A DNA stretch of 64,000 nt from DASPKM01 sp035628135 (GTDB taxonomy: Bacteria > Bacteroidota > Bacteroidia > Chitinophagales > Chitinophagaceae), in NCBI GenBank assembly GCA_035628135.1, contig DASPKM010000010.1:682001-746000 (forward strand), read 5' to 3'. The notes beneath the pieces were generated by a model, which was not told the origin of the DNA, searched no databases, and saw nothing but the letters and a program-made list of their open reading frames with translations. A program made the position numbers and the translations under genes. Below are positions 35,914 through 44,130 of this stretch, piece by piece; within the stretch, counting starts at the first letter, position 1; every line of letters starts with the position of its first letter.

Positions 35914-36132
35914 TGACTGCAGTCACGATTGGCGTCCATTATTGCGTCACCCAGTGTATGAGCGTCCCGCCAACGGCTTTAATTAAATAAGCAATGCGGT
36001 TAATTCCCGCAGCTTACCCGCCTTTCTACGGATAATTTCACAATCAGTAGTTCTACAAGCTTGGTTGCTGCCTGCTGTGGGCGTGCAGGCGGATAACAAT
36101 GCGACTGTTGCAACTTATTCTCCCGATTCAAT

Positions 36133-36140
36133 TATTTTTG
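36133..36140 (+). promoter_or_regulatory. -7 box of cysS, five bases from the ATG
   Basis: TATTTTTG, exact TAnnTTTG, with a TTG at 36108-36110 (22-base spacer). It ends five bases before the ATG at 36146, predicting an almost leaderless mRNA. The remaining sequence from 35914 holds no gene that I can see. Confidence 0.65.
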
Positions 36141-36145
36141 CCCTT

Positions 36146-37642
36146 ATGGGCGAGCTAAAAGTTTATAATTCCTATACACGCACTAAAGAGGTATTTCAGA
36201 CCATTACCCCCGGCCATGCCGGCATGTACGTGTGCGGTCCCACAGTAAGCGGCGAAAGCCACCTGGGGCATGCCCGCCCATATATCACCTTCGATGTTAT
36301 TTACCGCTACCTCATGCATTTGGGGTACAAGGTTCGGTATGTGCGCAACATTACGGATGCCGGTCATTTTGAAGAAGAAGGCCGCGAAGCCGAGGATAAG
36401 ATCTCGAAAAAGGCCGTACTGGAAAAGCTGGAGCCCATGGAGCTGGTGCAGAAGTACACCAACCTTTACCATTGGGCCATGCGCGAGTTCAACAACCTCG
36501 ATCCCAGCATAGAACCCACTGCCACAGGCCACATAGTGGAGCAGATAGAAATGATCAAGCGCATCATGGAAAAAGGCTATGCTTACGAAGTAAACGGATC
36601 GGTGTATTTCGATGTAAAGAAGTATGCTGAAAAGTATCCATATGGTAAACTAAGCGGCCGCGTGCTGGACGACCTGCTGGAAACTACACGCGACCTGGAA
36701 GCACAGCAGGAAAAAAGGAATAAACAGGATTTTGCATTGTGGAAGTCGGCGCCGCCGGAACACATCATGCGCTGGCAAAGCCCTTGGGGCGAAGGATTTC
36801 CGGGCTGGCACATCGAGTGCTCCGCCATGAGCGCAAAATACCTGGGTGAGGTTTTCGACATCCACGGCGGAGGCATGGACCTGCAGTTCCCGCACCACGA
36901 AAGCGAAATTGCGCAAAGCCAAATTTGCAATGGCCATGTGCCTGCGCGCTATTGGCTGCACAACAACATGATCACCATCAATGGAAAAAAGATGGGCAAG
37001 AGCTATAACAACGTGATCAGGTTGAGTGAAATGTTCTCCGGCGACCATCCTTTGCTTGAAAAAGCCTATGGCCCCATGACCATCCGTTTTTTCATTTTAC
37101 AAACGCACTACAGCAGCACGCTTAATTTTAGCAATGAGGCGTTGCAGGCTGCAGAGCGCGGGTTAAAGCGTTTGTCCGAAGCGCATGATAATCTAACAAA
37201 GCTGGATATTCATGAAAGCGAGCTTGCGGGCACAGACCAGGCGCTGAACGAAAAAACCCAGCAACTGATCCGTGAACTGGATGAATTCATGAACGATGAT
37301 TTCAACACCGCGAAAGTGCTGGCCAACCTTTTCGACCTGGTGCCGGTGATCAATTCGATAAAAGACAAACATATTCCGGCAAGTGCATTGTCTGCCGAGA
37401 CCTTTGCATTGTTGCGCAGGCAATTTCGGTTATACTTGCACGATATATTGGGCTTACAGCCCGGCCGCTCTAATGAAAACGGGTTACTGGAAGGCGTGGT
37501 TGAATTGCTGATACAGATCAGGAAAGAAGCGCGCATGAAAAAAGACTTCGCTACTTCCGATAAGATCAGGAACGAGTTGCTGGCGCTGGGGGTGCAATTA
37601 AAAGATGAAAAAGACGGCAAGATAAGCTGGACCATCAACTGA
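36146..37642 (+). CDS. cysS: Cysteine--tRNA ligase
   Basis: A class I synthetase with 498 residues. The HIGH-type signature is SHLGHARPY, preceded by the zinc-binding cysteine in YVCGPTVSG; further zinc ligands are in WHIECSAMS and FPHHESEIAQ. The KMSKS motif reads KMGKSYNN, a variant common in CysRS. The C-terminal DALR anticodon domain follows. An earlier in-frame ATG (36065) lies upstream of the promoter box, so 36146 is preferred. It ends one base before the stop of convergent mnmG. Confidence 0.96.
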   Translation: MGELKVYNSYTRTKEVFQTITPGHAGMYVCGPTVSGESHLGHARPYITFDVIYRYLMHLGYKVRYVRNITDAGHFEEEGREAEDKISKKAVLEKLEPMELVQKYTNLYHWAMREFNNLDPSIEPTATGHIVEQIEMIKRIMEKGYAYEVNGSVYFDVKKYAEKYPYGKLSGRVLDDLLETTRDLEAQQEKRNKQDFALWKSAPPEHIMRWQSPWGEGFPGWHIECSAMSAKYLGEVFDIHGGGMDLQFPHHESEIAQSQICNGHVPARYWLHNNMITINGKKMGKSYNNVIRLSEMFSGDHPLLEKAYGPMTIRFFILQTHYSSTLNFSNEALQAAERGLKRLSEAHDNLTKLDIHESELAGTDQALNEKTQQLIRELDEFMNDDFNTAKVLANLFDLVPVINSIKDKHIPASALSAETFALLRRQFRLYLHDILGLQPGRSNENGLLEGVVELLIQIRKEARMKKDFATSDKIRNELLALGVQLKDEKDGKISWTIN

Positions 37643-37643
37643 G

Positions 37644-39512
37644 CTACCTTCCCATATATACCATCAGTATTTGCACATCGCTGGGATTAACGCCACTGAT
37701 GCGGCTGGCCTGGCCGAGTGTTCGTGGTTTGATCTTTTTGAATTTCTGCAACGCTTCCGCGGACAACGCATTGATTTTATCGTAATTGAAATTTTCCGGT
37801 ATCTCGAGTTCTTCCAATTGGCTCATGCGCTTTACGAGTTCTTTTTCTTTCTCGATGTATACTTCATATTTCAATTGTATTTCTGCCTGCTCGATTATTT
37901 CAGGTGAAAATTGTTGCAGCGCCGTTTTCAGGCGGGGCATGTGTTGCATCATACCGGTCAATTCAACATTGGGCCGCATGAGTAGTTGCAGTGCGCGCTG
38001 TTTTTGGGCGAGGGGCGCTGAATTTTTTTCCTGCAGGTATGAGGCAGCTTCTTCCGGCTCAATGGCCAGGGCCCGCAGTATTTCGCCGATCTGTTGTACG
38101 CCTTCGCGCTTTTCAATTACTTTTTCCATTCTTTCCTGCGAGGCTAGGCCCAGGCGGTAGCTAAGCTCGGTGAGCCTAAGGTCAGCATTGTCCTGGCGGA
38201 GCAGGGTCCTGAACTCTGCTCGGCTCGTGAACATGCGGTAAGGTTCTTCGGTGCCCTTGCTGATAAGGTCATCGATAAGCACGCCGATGTAAGCTTCGCT
38301 GCGTTTAAGGATCACCGGTTCTTGCTGGCTGGAGCGCTGGTGTGCATTGATGCCGGCCATCAACCCCTGGCAAGCCGCTTCTTCATAACCGGTAGTACCA
38401 TTTATCTGCCCTGCAAAGAACAGGTTGTCAATAAGTTTTGTTTCCAATGAATGCCTAAGCTGGGTAGGCGGGAAATAGTCGTATTCAATAGCATATCCCG
38501 GCCTGAACATGCGGGCATTCTCAAAACCCGCCACGCTACGAAGTGCTTCGTATTGAACTTCTTCCGGCAATGACGTCGAAAAGCCATTAACGTAGATCTC
38601 GACCGTGTTCCATCCTTCGGGTTCCACAAACAATTGGTGACGGTCTCGTTCGGCGAACCGGTTGATCTTGTCTTCGATGCTGGGGCAATAGCGGGGACCG
38701 ATGCCTTCGATGCGGCCCGCGAACATGGGGCTGCGTTCGAAACCGGTCTTTAAAATATCGTGCACTTTCTGGCTGGTATATGTTACCCAGCAGCTCCTTT
38801 GCTGTTCCGGCTTGATCTTAGGGACATCGAGGAACGAAAAACCTACGATGGTATCATCACCTGGTTGTTCTTCCATTTTTGAATAGTCCAGGCTTCTTCC
38901 GTCGATGCGCGGTGGTGTACCCGTTTTCAGGCGGTCCGTTTCAAAACCCAGGGATGCCAATTGTTCCGTAAGCCCTGTGGCTGGTTTCTCGGCCATACGA
39001 CCGCCCCCGAAATGTTTTTCTCCTATATGGATAATGCCATTCAGGAAGGTTCCATTGGTAAGCACCACGCAATTGCTGTGAATATGATGGCCTAGTCCGG
39101 TAACTACGCCGACAGCGCGGTTATCTTTCACAAGAATTTCCTTTACCATGTCCTGGTAAAAATCAACATTGGGCGTTTGTTCCAGCATTTCGCGCCAGGT
39201 TTGCGAGAACAGCATACGGTCGCTTTGTGCGCGGGGGCTCCACATGGCCGGTCCTTTGGAGCGGTTGAGCATGCGGAACTGGATCATGGTTTTATCGGTA
39301 ACAATCCCGGAGTACCCGCCCAGGGCGTCTATTTCCCGCACGATTTGTCCCTTGGCGATGCCGCCCATGGCAGGATTGCAGCTCATTTGCGCAATGGTCT
39401 GCATGTTCATGGTAATCAGCAGCACCTTGCTGCCCATATTGGCGGCGGCAGCGGCGGCTTCACAGCCGGCATGACCGGCGCCCACAACAATTACATCGTA
39501 CTTTGGGAACAT
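37644..39512 (-). CDS. mnmG: tRNA uridine-5-carboxymethylaminomethyl(34) synthesis enzyme MnmG (GidA)
   Basis: MnmG, with MnmE, installs the carboxymethylaminomethyl group on wobble U34. The 622-residue FAD enzyme has the Rossmann motif VIVVGAGHAGCEAA, the family signature MSCNPAMGGIAKGQIVREID, LKTGTPPRIDGRSLDYS and the C-terminal tRNA-binding helical domain ending SRISGVNPSDVQILMVYM. A -7 box lies seven bases upstream of the ATG. In Bacteroidota mnmG commonly follows ybeY; here a nuclease-like gene separates them. Confidence 0.97.
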   Translation of the reverse strand: MFPKYDVIVVGAGHAGCEAAAAAANMGSKVLLITMNMQTIAQMSCNPAMGGIAKGQIVREIDALGGYSGIVTDKTMIQFRMLNRSKGPAMWSPRAQSDRMLFSQTWREMLEQTPNVDFYQDMVKEILVKDNRAVGVVTGLGHHIHSNCVVLTNGTFLNGIIHIGEKHFGGGRMAEKPATGLTEQLASLGFETDRLKTGTPPRIDGRSLDYSKMEEQPGDDTIVGFSFLDVPKIKPEQQRSCWVTYTSQKVHDILKTGFERSPMFAGRIEGIGPRYCPSIEDKINRFAERDRHQLFVEPEGWNTVEIYVNGFSTSLPEEVQYEALRSVAGFENARMFRPGYAIEYDYFPPTQLRHSLETKLIDNLFFAGQINGTTGYEEAACQGLMAGINAHQRSSQQEPVILKRSEAYIGVLIDDLISKGTEEPYRMFTSRAEFRTLLRQDNADLRLTELSYRLGLASQERMEKVIEKREGVQQIGEILRALAIEPEEAASYLQEKNSAPLAQKQRALQLLMRPNVELTGMMQHMPRLKTALQQFSPEIIEQAEIQLKYEVYIEKEKELVKRMSQLEELEIPENFNYDKINALSAEALQKFKKIKPRTLGQASRISGVNPSDVQILMVYMGR

Positions 39513-39519
39513 AGACCTG

Positions 39520-39527
39520 CAAAGGTA
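39520..39527 (-). promoter_or_regulatory. -7 box of mnmG
   Basis: On the minus strand TACCTTTG, exact TAnnTTTG, seven bases before the mnmG ATG and inside the 36-base gap behind the HNH gene, so mnmG can be transcribed independently of it. Confidence 0.55.
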
Positions 39528-39548
39528 GCCGATCCGCAGGGGTTTGAA

Positions 39549-40172
39549 CTAAGCCTTTTTCTCAAACTTTTGCAAGAATTCTATTTCTTTCCTGATCTCC
39601 CCTATCGGAGTGCCTGAGTTGAGCTTGTCGAAGTAATAAGAAGAAAGGCCAGTGAGCACGTCGAGGTAGAATTTTCTTTCCTGGATGAATTTCTCCAGCT
39701 TTTCGTGCCCTAAGAGCTGATTTCTTTCAATATTGGCCAGCTTTTCAGCCATTTTCCGGCATAAATAGTACCCTGTTTTCTCAAATAACCATTCAAAATA
39801 GGCTTTGGCGGCTAATAGGTCAACCTGGTTAGGGTCCTTCTCTTCCTGGTCCAGCTTTTCGATCCTGATGTTGATGAAATTCCAGCAGAGCCGAAGGTCA
39901 TCTTCCTCATTAAAGTTGAAATAAGACATGGGAACGATGTGATCGAACTGCCAGGCCTCGGAGAAATTATCCCAGTTGGTTGTTTCATCGAACTGGACTT
40001 CTATCCACTTCCTGAAAGTTTCGATGCCGAGTCCAAAGTAAGGAGCATAAAAGGAACTTTTGTTTCGCTCCAATACATACCGCCTAAGGGCAATCTGCCA
40101 CTTCCTTTTTTCTCGTGAATTCAGCACGGAATTCGTAATTTCTTCCTGGGCAGTCCATTTTTTTCTGCTCAT
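39549..40172 (-). CDS. HNH-type nuclease-like protein
   Basis: The 207-residue protein contains the arrangement seen in phage-type HNH proteins: LGIETFRKWIEVQFDET, then the metal-finger strand AWQFDHIVPMSYF with its Asp-His pair, then DDLRLCWNFINIRIEKLD with the downstream asparagines. The N-terminal 40 residues are basic (MSRKKWTAQ, NSREKRKWQIALRRYV) and the C-terminal half is a charged helical region. Family knowledge suggests a DNA nuclease, for example a free-standing homing or defence nuclease; activity is inferred. No partner methylase, integrase or phage gene is near. It sits between ybeY and mnmG on the same strand, behind a GGAAC-rich control region. Confidence 0.62.
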   Translation of the reverse strand: MSRKKWTAQEEITNSVLNSREKRKWQIALRRYVLERNKSSFYAPYFGLGIETFRKWIEVQFDETTNWDNFSEAWQFDHIVPMSYFNFNEEDDLRLCWNFINIRIEKLDQEEKDPNQVDLLAAKAYFEWLFEKTGYYLCRKMAEKLANIERNQLLGHEKLEKFIQERKFYLDVLTGLSSYYFDKLNSGTPIGEIRKEIEFLQKFEKKA

Positions 40173-40365
40173 GTTCCAAATTTAGGAATTGTTCCTTATC
40201 GAAACTGTTTTGTGGAACATATAAATGCTGCTTGTTTGGAACGAATGATTTTGAATATGTTATTTAAAGCGGGCTGATGTGCCTTGATCCACGATTAGCC
40301 GTTAAACCCATCGTAAAAACTGAAATAAAATCCAGTTCCCGAGGGGAACAGTGATTCGTGGAACA
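40173..40365 (-). promoter_or_regulatory. Promoter and GGAAC-repeat region of the HNH gene
   Basis: On the minus strand TAAATTTG (40184-40177) is an exact -7 box four bases before the ATG. Seven GGAAC/GTTCC pentamers fill the 193-base gap: 40173-40177, 40191-40195, 40214-40218, 40238-40242, 40335-40339, 40345-40349 and 40360-40364. Two form dyads, AGGAA-TTG-TTCCT (40184-40196), which overlaps the -7 box, and GTTCCC-GAG-GGGAAC (40335-40349). GTGGAACAT occurs twice (40212-40220, 40358-40366). The layout looks like an operator array for the nuclease gene. Confidence 0.55.
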
Positions 40366-40800
40366 TCACCCAAAATATTGTGTTAGTAGACGGTTTTCTG
40401 CCCGCGTCATAGACCGTTTCTGGGTGGTGGTGCTGTCGTTGAGCCCGCACAAATGCAGCACCCCATGGAACATGACGCGGTGAAGCTCCTGAGCAAAGGA
40501 TACGCCCGCAACTCGTGCATTTTCCCGGACACGATCCACGCTTATGTAAATCTCTCCATTGACAGGCTCGCCTGGCTCAGCAAGGTTGAAGGTGATAATG
40601 TCAGTGTAGGAATCATGGTCCAGGTATTGACGGTTAATATCCAGCAAATAGTCATCGGAACAAAATATGATACTAAGCGCACTGAACCTTGTGCGGTATC
40701 GCTTGAACACGGCAATAATGAAGTCCTTTAGCTGCCGCCTGTTTGTAAGCCGGCATTGTTGCTGAAAGTAAAAATTAATCGTAGCGGGCGAGGCTTTCAT
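40366..40800 (-). CDS. ybeY: rRNA maturation endoribonuclease YbeY
   Basis: A metal-dependent RNase that processes 16S rRNA ends and takes part in ribosome quality control. The 144-residue size is normal. Upstream motif DSYTDIITFNL and GEIYISVDRVRENA are typical. The metal site reads HGVLHLCGLND: two histidines are kept, but the third ligand, histidine in E. coli, is aspartate here, as I recall from other Bacteroidota homologues. It diverges from feoA with 53 bases between starts. Confidence 0.93.
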   Translation of the reverse strand: MKASPATINFYFQQQCRLTNRRQLKDFIIAVFKRYRTRFSALSIIFCSDDYLLDINRQYLDHDSYTDIITFNLAEPGEPVNGEIYISVDRVRENARVAGVSFAQELHRVMFHGVLHLCGLNDSTTTQKRSMTRAENRLLTQYFG

Positions 40801-40835
40801 TTCCGAAATCGTAATAGTGGTTGAAAAACCAAAGC

Positions 40836-40843
40836 TACATTTG
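40836..40843 (+). promoter_or_regulatory. -7 box of feoA
   Basis: TACATTTG, exact TAnnTTTG, ten bases before the feoA ATG. It lies in the 53-base divergent gap with ybeY. Confidence 0.5.
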
Positions 40844-40853
40844 TTGTTGATTT

Positions 40854-41081
40854 ATGATCAAGAAGTTATCAGAACTTTCCGCAGGCAGTACTGGAAAAAT
40901 ACACTCCATCGTGGATAATGAACTCCTGTTGAAGCTCATGGAAATGGGTTGCGTACCGGGAGAAACCATCAGGCTGGACCAGTTTGCACCGTGGGGCGAT
41001 CCGCTTTCAGTTACAGTAGCAGGTTATAATTTAAGCTTGCGACTAAACGAAGCAGAAGCGATCTACGTTGAAGTTAAATAG
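40854..41081 (+). CDS. feoA: FeoA-domain protein (ferrous iron transport accessory)
   Basis: The 75-residue protein is a single SH3-like FeoA domain: KLSELSAGSTGKIHSI at the start, LLLKLMEMGCVPGETIRL in the middle and YNLSLRLNEAEAIYVEV at the end. FeoA binds FeoB on the cytoplasmic side and supports Fe(II) uptake. It is about 15 kb from feoB instead of adjacent or fused. nadD begins 19 bases downstream on the same strand, so the two may be co-transcribed. Confidence 0.9.
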   Translation: MIKKLSELSAGSTGKIHSIVDNELLLKLMEMGCVPGETIRLDQFAPWGDPLSVTVAGYNLSLRLNEAEAIYVEVK

Positions 41082-41100
41082 GCTAACTAATTGATATCCA

Positions 41101-41670
41101 ATGCGAATAGGATTATATTTCGGCTCGTTCAATCCCATTCACACAGGCCATCTCATTATTGCCAATCACGTTAAGCAACAGGTAGGCCTTAACCAGGTTT
41201 GGTTCGTGGTGTCCCCGCAAAACCCACTAAAGCCTTCCGCCGCTTTACTAAACGAATATCACCGGCTTGCCTTGGCACAATTAGCCATTGACGATGAACC
41301 GGGATTAAAAGTTTCCGACATCGAGTTCCGCCTGCCCCGGCCATCGTACACCGTCGATACACTTGCTTACTTGCAGGAAAAATACCCGCAACATGAATTC
41401 TCCATCATCATGGGTAGCGACAGCTTTCAAAACCTTTCCAGGTGGAAGAACCCGGAATACATTTTAAAACACCACACAATCTATGTGTACAAAAGGCCGG
41501 GCATAGAGGTACCTCTAAACAACGACAAATCCGTACACGTACTGGATGCTCCCTTATTGGAAATTTCGGCTACCCATATCCGTAATAATGTCAAAGAAGG
41601 TAAATCCATCCGGTTCCTGGTGCCGGATAAAGTAAAAGAAGAGATTGAAAAAAATGGTTATTATCGCTGA
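41101..41670 (+). CDS. nadD: Nicotinate-nucleotide adenylyltransferase
   Basis: The enzyme makes deamido-NAD from nicotinate mononucleotide and ATP. The 189-residue protein has the nucleotidyltransferase signature GSFNPIHTGHLIIAN (HxGH), the substrate region SPQNPLKP, IIMGSDSFQNLSRWK and the C-terminal ISATHIRNNV motif (the ISSTxxR site). nadA, an earlier step of the same pathway, lies at 53.6 kb. Confidence 0.95.
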   Translation: MRIGLYFGSFNPIHTGHLIIANHVKQQVGLNQVWFVVSPQNPLKPSAALLNEYHRLALAQLAIDDEPGLKVSDIEFRLPRPSYTVDTLAYLQEKYPQHEFSIIMGSDSFQNLSRWKNPEYILKHHTIYVYKRPGIEVPLNNDKSVHVLDAPLLEISATHIRNNVKEGKSIRFLVPDKVKEEIEKNGYYR

Positions 41671-41689
41671 ACAATCTTAACTGTTGTAC

Positions 41690-42619
41690 ATGATCACACT
41701 TCTCCGCTTCATCGCGCTTGCACTATTGCTTGCATTGCATACCCTGCACGCACAGGAACGCATCAACAAAAAATTACAACGCTCCATCGAGGAACTTGTA
41801 AAAGGATTTAAAGGACAAGTGGGCATCTATGTCAAAAACCTTAACACCGGTAGGGTTGCATATTACAATGCAGACACCATCTTTCCCACCGCCAGCATGA
41901 TCAAGATCCCTATCATGATCGGCGTTATGGACAAAATACAAAAAGGAGAACTTTCCTACGACCAGGAACTGGTATACACGGATTCGCTCTTGTATGCCGG
42001 CGTTGACATCTTAGGTTCGTACAAGAACGGAGAAAAAACATCCATCGGGCGCGTAATGATGCTGATGCTGACCATGAGCGACAACACCGCCAGCCTGTGG
42101 TTGCAAAGCCTTGCCGGCACCGGCACGCGCATCAACGCCATTCTCGACTCCAATGGCTTTCAACATACACGCGTTAACTCGCGCACACCAGGGCGCGAGA
42201 ACAACCGCACACAATATGGCTGGGGACAAACTACTCCGCGCGAAATGGTAGGGTTGATGGAAAAAATTTATAAAGGCCAAATGGTCTCCCCTGAAGCCTC
42301 GGGAAAAATGTTGCGATTGCTCGGCCGCAATTACTGGGACGGTGTTGCCATTTCACAGATCCCCCCGACCGTATTCGTGGCATCTAAGAACGGCGCGGTC
42401 AATCAATCAAGAAGCGAGACCCTGTTGGTGATGTCGCCACACGGGCCATACGCGTTCTCCATCATTACAAAAAATAATGAAGACCAGCGCTGGACACAAA
42501 ACAATGAAGCCTGGGTGATGATCCGCAAATTATCGAGACTGTTATGGGAACATTTTGATGATCGCAAATCGCGATGGACACCGCCTACTCCTGTAGAAGG
42601 CACCAGCGGCGTGCTGTAA
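41690..42619 (+). CDS. Class-A beta-lactamase-like serine hydrolase
   Basis: The ATG at 41690 gives 309 residues with a Sec signal peptide (ending TLHAQ). The penicillin-interacting fold is evident: PTASMIKIPI (SxxK), MSDNTA (SDN) and the third motif position SKNG in place of KTG/KSG. The omega-loop region between SDN and QTTPREM is shorter than in true class A enzymes and I see no clean ExxLN motif, so penicillinase activity is doubtful. It may be a peptidoglycan or ester hydrolase of the periplasm. It follows nadD by 19 bases. Confidence 0.8.
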   Translation: MITLLRFIALALLLALHTLHAQERINKKLQRSIEELVKGFKGQVGIYVKNLNTGRVAYYNADTIFPTASMIKIPIMIGVMDKIQKGELSYDQELVYTDSLLYAGVDILGSYKNGEKTSIGRVMMLMLTMSDNTASLWLQSLAGTGTRINAILDSNGFQHTRVNSRTPGRENNRTQYGWGQTTPREMVGLMEKIYKGQMVSPEASGKMLRLLGRNYWDGVAISQIPPTVFVASKNGAVNQSRSETLLVMSPHGPYAFSIITKNNEDQRWTQNNEAWVMIRKLSRLLWEHFDDRKSRWTPPTPVEGTSGVL

Positions 42620-42661
42620 GACGAGAGCGGGTTTGGTGTTGTATTTATTTATGTTCCCAGA

Positions 42662-43996
42662 TTAAAATCCCCTGCTTTTTGTATCTGCCGGCTTAGCCGA
42701 CGTTGCCGCATTCATATAATCAATCACCAGGTTGCAAAAAGTACGCACGCCCAATTTAAATCCACTCTCGTCTATCGTAAAATCCGGCGTGTGATGCGGA
42801 AATGCTTCGTGCGGGTCCTTGCCTTTGCTCATTCCACCCAGAAAGAAAAAGATAGAAGGCACCTTCTCGGCAAAAAAGGAAAAGTCTTCCGCACCGGTAG
42901 ATGCTTCGGTCTCTCTTACATTATCCTTGCCCGCCACTTTCTCAAATGTGGGCAGCATCTTTTGCACCAGCGCCGGATCATTAAAAGTTACCAGTGTTTT
43001 GTTGTCGATCGAAATTTCTGCCGTGGCGCCGGATGCTTCCGCAATATTGATGGCAGTCCGCCGGATGCGCGCATGAATATCCTGCTGCATGTCTTTATCC
43101 AATGTACGGATGGTGCCGGTCAACTCTACTTCCTCGGGTATGATGTTGGCACGCACGCCACCCTTGACCACGCAAACAGAAATGACCGCGGCATTTTTTG
43201 TGAGTTCGGTCTGACGGCTTACGACCTGTTGCAGACCATTGATAATTTGCGAAGCCACTGCCACCGGATCGATGCCCGTCCACGGAGTAGATCCATGCGT
43301 TCCCTTTCCTTTCACCTTAATGGTAAACCAATCAGACGCGGCCATGATGCCGCCACTGCGATATTTAATCTGCCCCACTTCTGTTTTTGAATTGATGTGC
43401 AGCCCGAACATTACGTCTACCTTCGGATTTTCCAACACACCTTCCTTCACCATCAGCGGTGCGCCGCCTTCTTCACCTTCGGGCGGACCTTCCTCGGCAG
43501 GTTGAAATACAAATTTTACAGTCCCTTTCAATTCATTCTTCATGCCAGCCAGTATTTCGGCAACACTCATCAATATGGCCACATGCGAATCGTGCCCGCA
43601 AGCATGCATTACGCCTACCTCTTGCCCATTGTAAGTGGATTTGACTTTTGAAGCAAAGGGAATATTTACCCGTTCTGTTATCGGAAGCGCATCCATATCT
43701 GCACGCAGGGCTATGCACGGACCAGGCTTGCCGCCACGCAGGATGCCTACCACACCAGTTTTTGCTACTCCTTCTTTTACCTCGATGCCCAATGACCGTA
43801 AATGATCAGCCACCAGTTTTGCGGTGCGCACTTCGTTGTTGCCCAACTCAGGATTCTGGTGCAAATCCCTTCTCCAGGAAATGGTCTTGCTTTCAATTTT
43901 GTCGGCGGCCGCGTCTATTCTATCCTGTACAGAACGTTGAGCGCTTGCCGTTATAGATATTATTAGCAATAAATAACACGCCAGGTTTTTTTTCAT
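42662..43996 (-). CDS. Secreted M20-family amidohydrolase (metallopeptidase)
   Basis: From the ATG at 43996 the protein has 444 residues and a Sec signal peptide (ending ITASAQ). The di-zinc centre is visible in RRDLHQNPELG, ALRADMDALPI, MHACGHDSHVAIL, PAEEG and the late GAEDFSFFAE. The dimerisation (lid) domain lies between them. The relatives include N-acyl-amino-acid and hippurate/IAA-conjugate hydrolases; a periplasmic acyl-amino-acid or peptide deacylase is likely. The gene diverges from chrA with 134 bases between starts; an open stretch up to 44122 is not considered coding. Confidence 0.92.
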   Translation of the reverse strand: MKKNLACYLLLIISITASAQRSVQDRIDAAADKIESKTISWRRDLHQNPELGNNEVRTAKLVADHLRSLGIEVKEGVAKTGVVGILRGGKPGPCIALRADMDALPITERVNIPFASKVKSTYNGQEVGVMHACGHDSHVAILMSVAEILAGMKNELKGTVKFVFQPAEEGPPEGEEGGAPLMVKEGVLENPKVDVMFGLHINSKTEVGQIKYRSGGIMAASDWFTIKVKGKGTHGSTPWTGIDPVAVASQIINGLQQVVSRQTELTKNAAVISVCVVKGGVRANIIPEEVELTGTIRTLDKDMQQDIHARIRRTAINIAEASGATAEISIDNKTLVTFNDPALVQKMLPTFEKVAGKDNVRETEASTGAEDFSFFAEKVPSIFFFLGGMSKGKDPHEAFPHHTPDFTIDESGFKLGVRTFCNLVIDYMNAATSAKPADTKSRGF

Positions 43997-44130
43997 ACAG
44001 CTATCTTGAGGAATAAATATAAAGAACAAAAAATAGAGAAGACTGCCCAACTCCAAAATACTTTGCGCATCTTTACAACAATCGCTAATTTGACGGTGAT
44101 TGCCGCTCCGCAAAAACCCCATCCCGGCCG

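Noticed and set aside
43997..44122. N-terminal extension of the M20 amidohydrolase
   Set aside because: It would bury the signal peptide behind 42 residues without similarity to anything and would overlap the chrA promoter region.
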